The notes under the pieces are model-generated. The model had not been told where the DNA came from. It was given only the letters and a program-made list of their open reading frames with translations, and made no database searches. From Novosphingobium sp. BW1 (lineage in GTDB: Bacteria > Pseudomonadota > Alphaproteobacteria > Sphingomonadales > Sphingomonadaceae): a DNA stretch of 64,000 bases. Location: NCBI RefSeq assembly GCF_008107685.1, contig NZ_VIRF01000065.1, forward strand, positions 62,001 through 126,000, in the 5' to 3' direction. Below, piece after piece: positions 8,100 through 17,407 of the stretch. The position numbers were made by a program, and so were the translations under genes. The stretch's first letter is position 1; every line of letters begins with the position of its first letter.

Positions 8100-9352
8100 A
8101 CCCTTTCGATGATGATCGCAGGGGCCATGCCGCCTGCCGCGCACATCGTGACGAGGGCATAGCGCCCGCCGGTGCGTTCCAGTTCGTCGAGTGCGGTGCC
8201 GATAAGGACCGCGCCCGTCGCCCCGATGGGGTGGCCCAGCGCGATGGCGCCGCCATTGGGGTTCACCTTCTTGCGGTCAAGGCCAAGATCGCGGATGAAC
8301 TTCTCGACGACGACCGCGAAGGCCTCGTTCACTTCCCAGACGTCGATGTCGTCCGGGGTGAGCCCGACGCGGGCGAGAGCCTTGCGCGCGGCGGGCACTG
8401 GCCCGTTCAGCATCAAGGTGGGATCATCGCCGATGTTGATGGCCGTGACTACGCGTGCCCGGGGAGTGAGGCTGTGGGCCCTGGCGTATCCGGGCGAGGC
8501 GAGGAGCAAGGCGGCGGCCCCGTCGACCACGCCCGAGGACGTGCCGACATGGTGGACGGGCGAGAATTCGAGATCGGGATAACGCCTGCGGATCTGGCCG
8601 GCAAAACTTGTCCCCTCGCGCGTGGCGGGCAGATCGTAGAACATGGCAAAGGCGGGTTTCAGTTCGGCGAGGCCTTCGGCGGTGGTCTGGGGACGGGGAT
8701 ATTCCTCATGGTCGAGCAGGACGTGTCCGTCCGCGTCGGTCACGAAGGCGAGCGAGCCCTCGAAGCGCCCTTCGGCGATGGCCCGTGCCGCGCGGCGCTG
8801 GCTTTCAGCGCCGAAGGCGTCGAGCTCTGCTCGCGAGATCCCTTCCATCGCGGCAATGGCGTCGGCCGCGAGGCCCTGGTTGGTCTGGGGGTGGCGCGCG
8901 TCGAGCGAGGGGTTGTTGGTGCCAAGTCCCCCGGCAATGTGCACCTTCTTCTCGCGCAGCATCGTGCCGTGGTCGACGACATGGCTCATCATCTCGCTGC
9001 CCCCGGCAACGACGCAGTCTTCCAGGCCCGCCATGATTTGGCCGGCCGCCATGCTGGCCGCAGTCAGGCCCGAGGCGCAGAAGCGGTCGAGCGTGACGCC
9101 GCTGACCGTTACGTCGTAGCCCGCATCGAGTGCGGCCATGCGGCCAAGGTCGCCACCCTGCAGGCCCATCTGCGCGCTGGTGCCCCAGATCACGTCGTCG
9201 ATGGTGGCGGTGTCAAGGCCGTTGCGATCACGGATCGCGGCGAGAACCGTGCGGGCGATGTGCTGGGGATGCAGGCCCGAATAGGCGCCTTTGCCGGTCT
9301 TTCCGATGGCGCGGGGCGTGCGCACCGCGTCGATGATGTAGGCCTCGGCCAT
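8096..9352 (-). CDS. Thiolase family protein (acetyl-CoA C-acyltransferase)
   Basis: The 418-aa thiolase has the nucleophilic Cys in TLDRFCASGLTA, the EVNEAFA segment, the catalytic His in [15 protein letters not shown], and the second Cys in VTMCAAGGMAPA. It cleaves 3-ketoacyl-CoA with CoA at the end of a beta-oxidation cycle, or runs in reverse. The ATG at 9352 is preceded by GGGGAGAG; the long upstream open frame is non-conserved. The stop overlaps the MarR GTG start by 4 bp. Which 3-ketoacyl-CoA it uses is not visible. Confidence 0.93.
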   Translation of the reverse strand: MAEAYIIDAVRTPRAIGKTGKGAYSGLHPQHIARTVLAAIRDRNGLDTATIDDVIWGTSAQMGLQGGDLGRMAALDAGYDVTVSGVTLDRFCASGLTAASMAAGQIMAGLEDCVVAGGSEMMSHVVDHGTMLREKKVHIAGGLGTNNPSLDARHPQTNQGLAADAIAAMEGISRAELDAFGAESQRRAARAIAEGRFEGSLAFVTDADGHVLLDHEEYPRPQTTAEGLAELKPAFAMFYDLPATREGTSFAGQIRRRYPDLEFSPVHHVGTSSGVVDGAAALLLASPGYARAHSLTPRARVVTAINIGDDPTLMLNGPVPAARKALARVGLTPDDIDVWEVNEAFAVVVEKFIRDLGLDRKKVNPNGGAIALGHPIGATGAVLIGTALDELERTGGRYALVTMCAAGGMAPAIIIERV

Positions 9353-9602
9353 GCAAGCTCTCCCCTGGCAACTGGCGGTCCCTGTCGTGCGCTGTTCCGC
9401 TGGACGGACTGGGTGCGCGTGTATCTTGGTCTGGCACCGCAGGCGGGATAGGCCAAGGCTTGGGCGCGTGGGCGGGGTACATCTCCGCCCGGGCGATGGC
9501 GCGTCGAATATGGCTGGACCTGTAAGGCACAGCGCCGGATCATCGTGGGACGAAACGAAAATGCGCACCAGGGATGGGCGAGCTAGGAACGGGGCAGGGG
9601 TG

Positions 9603-11315
9603 ATGGCTGAGGACGCGAAGGACGTGCAGGGGACAGCGCCCGGGACCGTGTCAGGTACCGTGAGCGCATCCCAAGCGCCGCCCGGGACATTCGCGCCGCT
9701 GGCCGTGGCACCCTTCCGGCGCATCTGGTCGAGCAGTGTGTGCTCCAATCTCGGGCACCAGATCCTGGGCGTGGCGGCGGCCTGGGAAATGACCCGGCTC
9801 ACCGATTCGCCCGCCATGGTGGCCGGGGTGCAAACCGCGCTCATGCTGCCGCTCATGCTGGTGGCGCTGCCCGCAGGCGCGCTCGCGGACATGTTCGACC
9901 GGCGCATCGTTGCCATGTGCGGCCTTGCCTTTGCGTGCCTTGGCGGCAGCGTCATGGCGCTGTGCGGGCTCCTGGGACTGGTCACGCCTTGGCTCATGTT
10001 GGGCCTGATCTTCGCAATCGGCTCGGGCGTTGCGCTGTTCGGTCCGGCCTGGCAGGCCTCGATCAGCGAGCTGGTCCCGCCCCGCCTGCTCCCTCCTGCG
10101 GTCGCGCTGGGTTCGGTCAGCTTCAACCTGGCACGCTCGGTTGGCCCCGCCATCGGGGGTTTTCTGGTGCTGGCTGCGGGCGCTCACGTGGCCTTCGGGG
10201 CCAATGCGTTGGGGTACATCCCCTTTCTCCTCGCCTTCTATTTCTGGAAGCGCGAGCAGCCGGCCTCGCGGCTGCCGCCCGAAAGCCTAGGCCGGGCGCT
10301 TGTTTCGGGCATGCGGTTCGCATTGCACGCGGGCGGGGTGCGCAACGCCATCGTGCGCGTCTTCCTTTTCGGCTTCTGCGTGGCGACAGCCTCTGCGCTC
10401 GCGCCGCTGATCGCGCGCGACCAGCTCGCGGGCGACGCGGCGTCCTATGGCGTCCTCCTGGGCGCAGGCGGTGTCGGTGCGATCCTGGGCTCGCTCTCGA
10501 CCTCGACCCTGCGCGCGCGGCTGGGGCCCGAGCTGGCCATCCGAATCGGAACGCTGGTGACTGCGGCCGCGCTCGTCGGCATTGCCTATAGCCGCTCGAT
10601 CTGGGTCGCGGCACCGTGCTTCCTGCTCCAGGGCATGGGGACGATGATGGTGCTTGCGATGCTCAACGTGGCTGTCCAGCTTTCGGCCCCGCGCTGGGTG
10701 ACCGCGCGTGCGCTGTCGCTTTATTCCTCGGCGGTGACAGGGGGGATCGCGCTGGGCTCGATCGGGTGGGGCGCGATCAGCAACGGGCTGGGCCTGCAGA
10801 CGACCGTGCTGGTTTCGGGCCTGGTGCTTGCGGCTACGGTGGGGTTGGGTTTCCTCCTGCCCATGGCGCGCGAAGGCGAGGATCGCCGCGCGCCGGTGTC
10901 GCTGGGCCAGGGCCCTGAAGTGGCGCTGGATCTGTCCGCGCGTTCCGGGCCGATCGAGATCGAGCTCGACTACCGTGTGGAGCCTGGCAACGCGCGCGAA
11001 TTCTTCCGGCTGATGCAGGACGTGGGCAAGGCGCGGCGGCGCAATGGCGGGTTCGCCTGGTCGCTGGCGCGCGATATCGCGGACACGCAGCTGTGGATCG
11101 AGCGCTACGAATGCCCGACCTGGGGCGACTACCTGCACATGCGCAACCGCTTCACCCAGGCCGACCTCGATCTCCAGGAAAAGGTGGAAACTTTCAATAC
11201 GCTGCGCGATGGGTCGCGGCTGCGTCGGCGGTTGATGCGGCCCTTCGGATCGGTGCGTTGGCGCGCCGAGGTCCCCGATCCCGGCCCCGATCAGCCCCGC
11301 CCCTTCAGTTACTGA
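9603..11315 (+). CDS. MFS transporter (MFS_3/EntS-like) with C-terminal soluble domain
   Basis: The 570-aa protein begins with a soluble leader. About 12 hydrophobic helices follow, with an MFS loop motif (GALADMFDRR) and the TARALSLYSSAVTGG segment typical of the MFS_3 'transmembrane secretion effector' group. After the last helix comes a roughly 110-residue cytosolic domain (VEPGNAREFFRLMQDVGKARRRNGG...WGDYLHMRNRFTQAD) resembling a ferredoxin-like/ABM fold, a known add-on in this group. These proteins export small molecules. The ATG at 9603 follows a strong GGGG-rich RBS. It is divergent from the thiolase; cargo unknown. Confidence 0.88.
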   Translation: MAEDAKDVQGTAPGTVSGTVSASQAPPGTFAPLAVAPFRRIWSSSVCSNLGHQILGVAAAWEMTRLTDSPAMVAGVQTALMLPLMLVALPAGALADMFDRRIVAMCGLAFACLGGSVMALCGLLGLVTPWLMLGLIFAIGSGVALFGPAWQASISELVPPRLLPPAVALGSVSFNLARSVGPAIGGFLVLAAGAHVAFGANALGYIPFLLAFYFWKREQPASRLPPESLGRALVSGMRFALHAGGVRNAIVRVFLFGFCVATASALAPLIARDQLAGDAASYGVLLGAGGVGAILGSLSTSTLRARLGPELAIRIGTLVTAAALVGIAYSRSIWVAAPCFLLQGMGTMMVLAMLNVAVQLSAPRWVTARALSLYSSAVTGGIALGSIGWGAISNGLGLQTTVLVSGLVLAATVGLGFLLPMAREGEDRRAPVSLGQGPEVALDLSARSGPIEIELDYRVEPGNAREFFRLMQDVGKARRRNGGFAWSLARDIADTQLWIERYECPTWGDYLHMRNRFTQADLDLQEKVETFNTLRDGSRLRRRLMRPFGSVRWRAEVPDPGPDQPRPFSY

Positions 11316-11378
11316 GGCGCGCCTCGTAGCTTCCCCGATCTTGACGGGCCTTTGTCTGGATATGATGCTTTGTGTACC

Positions 11379-11428
11379 ATAATAGAGGATAATAGAGGAT
11401 AATAGAGGATAATAGAGGATAATAGAGG
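11379..11428 (+). repeat. Tandem repeat: five exact copies of ATAATAGAGG
   Basis: Five identical 10-bp units run head-to-tail directly upstream of the P450 gene and end 17 bp before its ATG. Each unit carries an AGAGG ribosome-binding-like core and an ATAAT -10-like core. The array sits between a candidate TTGTCT -35 (11352-11357) and the real RBS (GAGGAGAGGGG). Confidence 0.95.
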
Positions 11429-11444
11429 GCGAGGAGAGGGGACG

Positions 11445-12614
11445 ATGGAGGCACAGGCTCTTGCGGACCATCGCAAGTCGGCCGCTGCGGCGCAGGAGGG
11501 GTTTCGTCTCGACGCCAAGGCGCGACGGCTGGCGAGCTTGCGCGAATCGCGCGCGGCGCTGCGCAGCGCCAGCCTGCTTCAGGACGGTCCGGGATCGGAG
11601 GATGTGGCCGGGGGCAATCCCGAACACGTCCCTGTCTTCTATCTCGACGGGCCCGCGCACGCGCAGCGCCGTGCGGCTATTTCCCGCTTCTTTACGCCCA
11701 AGGCGATCCAGACCCGCTACCGCACAATCATGGAAAATACGACCGCGCACGTCCTCGATGATCTGCGCGCGACAGGTACGGCCCGGCTCGACCGCATCGC
11801 CTTTGAACTGACGGTGGCGGTGGCCGCCAACATCGTCGGCCTGACCGAGACCTCGCCCGGTCAGATGGCGCCGCGCCTCCAGCGCCTGCTGCGCACCGCG
11901 TTCACTCCGGCGACGGGGTTGGGCAAGCTGCGCGACCGGATCATCCGCAGCGTCTATGGCGTTTGGTTCTACCACGCCGATGTGCGCCCGGCCGTGGCGC
12001 GGCGGCGCGCCGAGCCAGGCGACGACATCATCTCGGAGTGTCTCGCCAAGGGTTATTCCGACAAGGCGATCCTGATCGAGTGCATGACTTATGCGACCGC
12101 GGGCATGGTCACCACGCGCGAGTTCATCGTGATGGTGGCCTGGCACCTGTTCGAAAATCCCGAACTGCGCGCGCAGTTTCTGGAAGGCGACGAGGACGCG
12201 CAGATGGCGATCCTCTTGGAAATCCTGCGGCTCGAACCGATTGCCTCGGTGCTCTACCGCCGCGCGGGCGAAGGCGTGTGCGACCAGGTGCTGGGCGAGG
12301 TTCGGGGCGGCGAGCGGCTGGCGATCGACCTTCGCGCGGTCCATGGCGATGCGCAGTCGGTGGGTGCCTGCCCCCATGCGATCGATGCCGGGCGCGCCCG
12401 GCGCGAAGGCCAGAAGGCCGAATTCCTGAGCTTCGGCGATGGGCCGCACCACTGTCCCGGCTGGCAGGTGGCGCTCCACGAAACCCGGACTTTCATCGAT
12501 CAGCTGCTGCGAGTGCCGGGCATTGCGCTGGCCCGCGCGCCCGACATCATCTGGAATTCGCAGCTGATGAGTTACGAACTGCGCGACGCCCAGTTGACCT
12601 GCGCCGTGACTTGA
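11445..12614 (+). CDS. Cytochrome P450
   Basis: The 389-aa soluble P450 has an I-helix oxygen-activation segment ATAGMVTTREF, a K-helix ExxR (EILR in LEILRLEP) and the heme-binding loop FGDGPHHCPGW with the Cys thiolate at residue 337. It would hydroxylate a hydrophobic substrate using separate ferredoxin and reductase partners, which are not in this window. The ATG follows GAGGAGAGGGG. The gene starts just after the decanucleotide array and lies between an exporter and a TonB receptor, which suggests action on an imported hydrophobic compound. A decayed relative of its C-terminal region lies near 49.6 kb. Confidence 0.93.
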   Translation: MEAQALADHRKSAAAAQEGFRLDAKARRLASLRESRAALRSASLLQDGPGSEDVAGGNPEHVPVFYLDGPAHAQRRAAISRFFTPKAIQTRYRTIMENTTAHVLDDLRATGTARLDRIAFELTVAVAANIVGLTETSPGQMAPRLQRLLRTAFTPATGLGKLRDRIIRSVYGVWFYHADVRPAVARRRAEPGDDIISECLAKGYSDKAILIECMTYATAGMVTTREFIVMVAWHLFENPELRAQFLEGDEDAQMAILLEILRLEPIASVLYRRAGEGVCDQVLGEVRGGERLAIDLRAVHGDAQSVGACPHAIDAGRARREGQKAEFLSFGDGPHHCPGWQVALHETRTFIDQLLRVPGIALARAPDIIWNSQLMSYELRDAQLTCAVT

Positions 12615-12763
12615 CAGGGCGGCGGGATCGCCGGAGCGAACTTTGCCCTTTCCTTGTGACAGGCCACGGAAGCCGATTTAACCTCGCGGCCTGAGAGAGT
12701 GCATGGACGTGAAGGCGCCTGCAGCGCGCCGGTTACGAGCCGTGCCCGAAAGGGGAGAAGGGT

Positions 12764-14986
12764 GTGAGGACCCGAAGGGCTTTTCTTGTAACGGCGTCAT
12801 GTCTGCCGCTTGTGCTGGCCGCCGCGCCCGCCGCGGCGCAGGACAGGGCGTCCGGGACCACCATTCCTCAGGACGAGAGCATTGCGGTCGAGCGGGTCAT
12901 CGTCGTGACCGCGCAGCGCCGCGCCGAGGCGCAGGTTGACGTGCCGATCTCGATCACCGCGCTCGATGCCGGGATGCTGGAAACCGCCAACGTGCGCGAA
13001 CTCTCGGGCATCCAGAGCATGGTCCCTGCGCTGCGCTTTGATCGCCAGAGCCAGTTCGTCCAGCCTACCATCCGCGGTGTCGGGACCAGCATCACCACAT
13101 CGGGCGGCGGCTCGAATGTCGGGATCTACGTCGACGGCTTCTATTCGCCCAATCCGGCCGAGGCCGATTTCGACCTTCTCAAGGTGCGCAGCGTGCAGGT
13201 GCTGAAAGGCCCGCAGGGGACACTCTTCGGGCGCAACACCACGGGCGGGGCGATTCTGGTCGAGACCGCCGATCCCAGTGTCGATCGGGCGATGGAGTTC
13301 CGCGCCTCGCTCGCCAGCTTCGAGGCGATCCGCGCGCAAGGCTATGTCACTACAGGGCTTACCGACAGCCTCGCGCTCGACCTCGAAGTCAACTACGCCA
13401 CCGGCAAGGCTTTCCAGCGTAACATCGCAAGCGGCGCACGTGACCGGCGCTACCGCAACTGGCAGGTGCGCACCGGACTGAAGCTGGATCTGGGCGATGT
13501 CACCGCCAAGCTGCGCTACCAGCATGTCGAGACCGACGACCCGCGCCCGCTGCTCTACAACATCTTTGTCGACGACGTGCTGGGTGTCGGTGCGCCCAGC
13601 TTCGCGCCGCCCTCCACGTACACCGCCGATCCTGACTACTATGCGCCTGGGTCGGATCGCAGTTTCATCAGGACCAACAATGACATCGTGCAGCTGACGC
13701 TCGAGGCGGACCTGGGCTTTGCCGAGCTTGCGTCCTTCACCCAGTACCGCGACCAGGACGTCGATGCTTCGCTCGATCTCGACAAGACCGCGTTGACAAT
13801 CTTCCAGTACGGCCTGCCGGTCTACAACCGTACCTTCACGCAGGAATTCCTGCTGACCTCCAAGCCTGGCCCGGCGCTGCAATATACCGCGGGGCTGTTC
13901 TACCTGTTCAATTCGGATCGCTACAAGACCTACGCGGACAACGCCGTGCCGCTGGGCTTTGGTCGGGTGCGTCTGGGTGGCTCGGATGCGCCCACGCGCA
14001 GCTATGCCGCCTTCGTCGACCTCACATACGAAGTCACGCCCAGCCTCTTCGTGACAGGCGGCCTGCGCTATGCCCACGACACCATCACAAACGCGTTCTA
14101 CAACGTCGGGGAGGAGGCCTTTGACGTTACGGACGTGAAAAGCGACCGTTTCACCCCGCGCCTCGTCGTGCGCTACAAGCCGAACGATACGACCAGCATC
14201 TATGCCTCGTACGCGCGCGGCTACAAGGCGGCGATCCTCGATGTTGGCGGCTCTTGCCAGAATCCGCCGGACTTCGTGTGCAACGATGTCTCGCCCGAGA
14301 ACATCGATGCCTTCGAGATCGGCTTCAAGACCGAGAGCGAACTGCTCAGCTTCGAGGCCGCGGCTTTCTACTACGACTACCGCAACCTGCAGGTTTCGCT
14401 CTTCACCGATGGCCGGGCCGAGATCATCAACGCCGCCAAGGCCGAGGTCTACGGCGCGGAGGCCTCGCTTGCCTTGCGGCTGGGCGCGGGGTTCTCGATC
14501 ACCGCGGGCGGCGCCTATGTCCATGGTCGCTACACCGACTTTCCGGGCGCCCCGGTCTACATGCCCTGCGCCGATTTCGGGCCGGATGTAGCCGCTTCGT
14601 GCGCGGCCGGCGGTGTTTCCTATCTCAACGTGCCGGTCGATCTGAAGAACGTCGACATGCAGCGTACGCCCGAGTTCACCGGCAATTTCGGCGCGCGCTG
14701 GGAAGTGGGGCTGGCCGGCGGCGAACTCGCGCTGTCGGGCAATTTCTACTACACGTCCTCGTTCTTCTTCGGCCCGTCCGGCACCCAGTTCCAGGGCGGT
14801 GACTACGAGACGCTCGCGCTGCGCGCGCAATGGGACGATTCCGAGAGCCGCTTCTTCCTTGCCGTCTTCGGCGACAATGTGACCGACAGCCGCTACGTCA
14901 ATCAGGTCCAGTACAACAACTTCGGTTTTGGTGCGACCTGGAGTCAGCCTCGCACCTGGGGCGTCGAGATCGGCTACAGGTACTGA
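12764..14986 (+). CDS. TonB-dependent outer-membrane receptor
   Basis: The 740-aa protein starts at a GTG preceded by GGGAGAAGG and has a signal peptide (RTRRAFLV...LAAAPAAAQ). A TonB box-like region (RVIVVTAQRR) is followed by the plug domain (QPTIRGVG...VQVLKGPQGTLFGRNTTGGAI), and the remainder is a beta-barrel ending in aromatic residues (IGYRY). It would import a ligand across the outer membrane using TonB energy. In sphingomonads such receptors often sit in catabolic clusters for hydrophobic compounds. The MFS gene follows after 5 bp, so an uptake pair is likely. Confidence 0.95.
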   Translation: MRTRRAFLVTASCLPLVLAAAPAAAQDRASGTTIPQDESIAVERVIVVTAQRRAEAQVDVPISITALDAGMLETANVRELSGIQSMVPALRFDRQSQFVQPTIRGVGTSITTSGGGSNVGIYVDGFYSPNPAEADFDLLKVRSVQVLKGPQGTLFGRNTTGGAILVETADPSVDRAMEFRASLASFEAIRAQGYVTTGLTDSLALDLEVNYATGKAFQRNIASGARDRRYRNWQVRTGLKLDLGDVTAKLRYQHVETDDPRPLLYNIFVDDVLGVGAPSFAPPSTYTADPDYYAPGSDRSFIRTNNDIVQLTLEADLGFAELASFTQYRDQDVDASLDLDKTALTIFQYGLPVYNRTFTQEFLLTSKPGPALQYTAGLFYLFNSDRYKTYADNAVPLGFGRVRLGGSDAPTRSYAAFVDLTYEVTPSLFVTGGLRYAHDTITNAFYNVGEEAFDVTDVKSDRFTPRLVVRYKPNDTTSIYASYARGYKAAILDVGGSCQNPPDFVCNDVSPENIDAFEIGFKTESELLSFEAAAFYYDYRNLQVSLFTDGRAEIINAAKAEVYGAEASLALRLGAGFSITAGGAYVHGRYTDFPGAPVYMPCADFGPDVAASCAAGGVSYLNVPVDLKNVDMQRTPEFTGNFGARWEVGLAGGELALSGNFYYTSSFFFGPSGTQFQGGDYETLALRAQWDDSESRFFLAVFGDNVTDSRYVNQVQYNNFGFGATWSQPRTWGVEIGYRY

Positions 14987-14991
14987 GGCGC

Positions 14992-16371
14992 GTGCTGACC
15001 GACACCTCCATTGCCGAGGGTGAGGGTGCGACCGGAGAGGGGGCCGCTCCAACTGCTGCGCCGCCCGAACTTCCGGGCATGGCCTACCGCGCTTATGTCC
15101 TCGCTCTCCTGACGCTGATCTCGGCGCTGAGCGCGGTGGACCGGCAGATCCTCGACATCCTGGTCGAGCCGATCCGCGCCGACTTCGGCCTTTCCGATGG
15201 TCAGCTTGGAGCGCTTAACGGCATCGCCTATGCCGGGGTCTATGCGCTCGCGGTGATTCCGCTCGCGCGGCTGGCGGATCGCTATCCCCGCAAGATCGTG
15301 ATTGCCGCCGGCATCGTCATCTGGAGCCTGGCCACGACCGCCTCCAGCCTTGCCCGCAATTTCACCCATCTGTTCGTCGCGCGCATGGGCGTGGGTTTGG
15401 GCGAGGGAGGCCTTAGTTCACCTGGCCCTGCGCTCCTGTCCGATCTCTTCCCGCGTCACCAGCGCGGTACGGTGACCTCGATCTACATGACAGGTCCTGC
15501 GATCGGGATGGGCCTCGCCTATGCTGTGGGCGGCTACGTTGTGGCCGCCTATGGCTGGCGTGCGGCGTTTCTGGTTGCCGGGCTTCCCGGTCTGGTGCTG
15601 GCCGCGCTGTTCTACCTTACCGTGCGCAACGTGCCTAAGGGCCTGGCCGACGGACTGCGCGCGGATCCCCCTCAGCCTGGTCTGGGACGGACGTTCAAGG
15701 CTATCGCGGCCTTGCGCACGATCCTCTGGATGATCGTGGCGCTGGCCTGCCTCGCGCTCATGGTCAACGGGCTGCTGCGTTGGATTCCGGCCTATCTTAC
15801 GCGTACGCAGGGTCTCGCGCCGGTCGAGTTCGGCGGCTGGCTCGGTGCTGCGGTGGGGACGGGCAGTTTCGTCGGCCACCTTGTCGGCGGGCCACTCGCC
15901 GATTGGGTGGGGCGCCGCGATCCGCGCCGCCAGATGGGGATCGGTATCGCCGCCAGTCTGGGGGCCGCGCTCACCATCGTCGTGCTTTTCAACGCGCCTT
16001 CGATGGCGGTTTTCTATGGCCTTGCGGGCTTCCTGTCCTTTACCGGCGGGATCTTCGCTGCCCCGCTCATCATGGTCTGCACCACGCTGCCGCCCGTCTG
16101 GGCCCGCGCGACGACGGCGGCGATGACGCTGATGGCGGTCTACCTCGTGGGCTATGGCTTCGGACCGGCGCTGCTGGGCGTCCTCAGCGATGCACTTGCG
16201 CCGACCTTTGGTGAGGATGCGCTGCGCATCGCGCTCCTTTCCAGCACGGTCCTGGCGCTTCCCGCCACTTTCAGCTTCGCCATGGCCGCACGCCATTACC
16301 GCGCGGACCTTGCCGAGAGCGAACGTCAGCTTGCCCGGGATGCCGGGCGGCCCGAAAGGGAGATCCCGTGA
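14992..16371 (+). CDS. MFS transporter
   Basis: The 459-aa inner-membrane permease has about 12 helices. It shows the early ALSAVDRQILDILVEPIRADFGLSDGQLG segment and the loop motif RLADRYPRK, as in the ACS/spinster-like MFS group common in aromatic and steroid catabolic clusters. A GTG at 14992 is used as start, 5 bp after the receptor stop, with GAGG just before it; an internal ATG at 15079 is an alternative that would still keep all helices. It overlaps the next gene by ATGA. Probable role: moving the ligand taken up by the TonB receptor into the cytoplasm. Confidence 0.88.
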   Translation: MLTDTSIAEGEGATGEGAAPTAAPPELPGMAYRAYVLALLTLISALSAVDRQILDILVEPIRADFGLSDGQLGALNGIAYAGVYALAVIPLARLADRYPRKIVIAAGIVIWSLATTASSLARNFTHLFVARMGVGLGEGGLSSPGPALLSDLFPRHQRGTVTSIYMTGPAIGMGLAYAVGGYVVAAYGWRAAFLVAGLPGLVLAALFYLTVRNVPKGLADGLRADPPQPGLGRTFKAIAALRTILWMIVALACLALMVNGLLRWIPAYLTRTQGLAPVEFGGWLGAAVGTGSFVGHLVGGPLADWVGRRDPRRQMGIGIAASLGAALTIVVLFNAPSMAVFYGLAGFLSFTGGIFAAPLIMVCTTLPPVWARATTAAMTLMAVYLVGYGFGPALLGVLSDALAPTFGEDALRIALLSSTVLALPATFSFAMAARHYRADLAESERQLARDAGRPEREIP

Positions 16372-17027
16372 TGACGACACCGCCCCGCCGCCTGCCCAAT
16401 CTCCCGCGTGAGGAGTGGACCGACCCTGCGCGGGAGGTCTTCGCCTTCTGGGGCGAGCCTAACGCGCGCGAGGAAGGATCGCGCACCAACATCATGATGG
16501 TGCTTGCCAACCACCCGGACATGGCCATGCCCTACAACCATTGGGCCAGGCACCTCTTGATGACCAACACGCTACCTACCCGCGCGCTCGAACTTCTGAT
16601 CCTGCGCGTCGCCTGGCGGGTGAAGAGCGCCTATGAATGGCACAATCATGTCGGCTACGGCCTCAATGCCGGACTGACCCTTGAGGACATCGCCGCGATC
16701 CGCGACTATCCCGAAGGCGCGGGGGGCTGGGGTGAGGCGGATCGGCTCGTACTGGATGCGGTCGATGACCTGATGGACCGGCATAGCGTTTCGGACGCGA
16801 CCTGGGAGGGTCTGGCGCGGCATTACGACCGGCGCCAGGTGATGGATCTGGTCATGTCCATTGGCCACTACGTGATGACGAGCTGGGCGCTGTCTTCTTT
16901 CGGCGTGCCGATAGAGGGAGATGTCGACCCCATCGGCTTTGATCTCAAGACCGCTTCGGGCGAAGGGCCGACCCGTACCTTCAAACCAGGTGAAGTTGAC
17001 GATTGGACAACGCGCAACCAGGCCTGA
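16368..17027 (+). CDS. Carboxymuconolactone decarboxylase (AhpD-fold) family protein
   Basis: The 219-aa all-helical protein has the CMD-family core ALELLILRVAWRVKSAYEWHNHVGYGLNAGL. The usual redox CxxC of AhpD is absent; the motif here is E-W-H-N-H, so peroxidase chemistry is unlikely. Members of this subgroup are common next to catabolic oxidoreductases, but their reactions are poorly known. It overlaps the MFS stop by 4 bp and belongs to the same run of plus-strand genes. No specific substrate is proposed. Confidence 0.8.
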   Translation: MMTTPPRRLPNLPREEWTDPAREVFAFWGEPNAREEGSRTNIMMVLANHPDMAMPYNHWARHLLMTNTLPTRALELLILRVAWRVKSAYEWHNHVGYGLNAGLTLEDIAAIRDYPEGAGGWGEADRLVLDAVDDLMDRHSVSDATWEGLARHYDRRQVMDLVMSIGHYVMTSWALSSFGVPIEGDVDPIGFDLKTASGEGPTRTFKPGEVDDWTTRNQA

Positions 17028-17166
17028 GCCTTTACTCCTGGCCCGCGCGCCATCGCCGGGCCGATAGAATGGCGCGGGCCTCATCGCGCAATTGCAGCGG
17101 GCCGGACGCGAGGTCAGAACAGATCCCGACATCAGTTCACGAACATGAGGGTGGAGGCATAGCAGC

Positions 17167-17397
17167 ATGGCGACCGAGATCATCTTTCCCAAGATCGGCT
17201 TCTCGATGACCGAGGGGCAGATCGCGGAATGGACCTTTGGCGAGGGCGAGGAAGTCACCGAGGGCGAGTGCCTGTTCCTGCTCGAAGCCGACAAGTCCAC
17301 CAACGAAGTGGAGGCCCCGGCGTCCGGTATCCTGCGCATCACCGTGCCCGAGGGCGAGACGGTGCAGGTCGGCACCATCGTCGGCACCATCGAGTAA
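17167..17397 (+). CDS. Free-standing lipoyl (biotinyl/lipoyl-attachment) domain protein
   Basis: The whole 76-aa protein is one lipoyl domain: FPKIGFSMTEGQIAEW at the start, and the attachment hairpin LEADKSTNEVEAP with the modifiable Lys at position 43. Its context with a TPP-dependent E1 pair favours lipoylation over biotinylation. No E1/E3-binding domain or acyltransferase domain is attached. A GGAGG ribosome-binding site lies 10 bp before the ATG. It precedes a Gfo/Idh oxidoreductase by 10 bp and the E1 genes by about 1.3 kb. Likely a mobile swinging-arm carrier for the E1 below. Confidence 0.85.
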   Translation: MATEIIFPKIGFSMTEGQIAEWTFGEGEEVTEGECLFLLEADKSTNEVEAPASGILRITVPEGETVQVGTIVGTIE

Positions 17398-17407
17398 GGC
17401 GCAGGCG

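Noticed and set aside
9353..10153. Long upstream extension of the thiolase reading frame
   Set aside because: Conserved thiolase sequence begins at MAEAYIIDAVRTP with a good RBS at 9352; the extension overlaps the divergent exporter gene.
11379..11428. Tandem repeats as a CRISPR array
   Set aside because: Units are 10 bp with no spacers; no cas genes are nearby.
10287..12479. 730-codon minus-strand frame over the exporter and P450 genes
   Set aside because: No recognisable motif, and it runs across two confident plus-strand genes and the repeat array.
12797..15052. 751-codon open frame antisense to the TonB receptor
   Set aside because: It mirrors the third-codon GC bias of the real receptor gene, has no domain motif, and the receptor on the other strand is complete.
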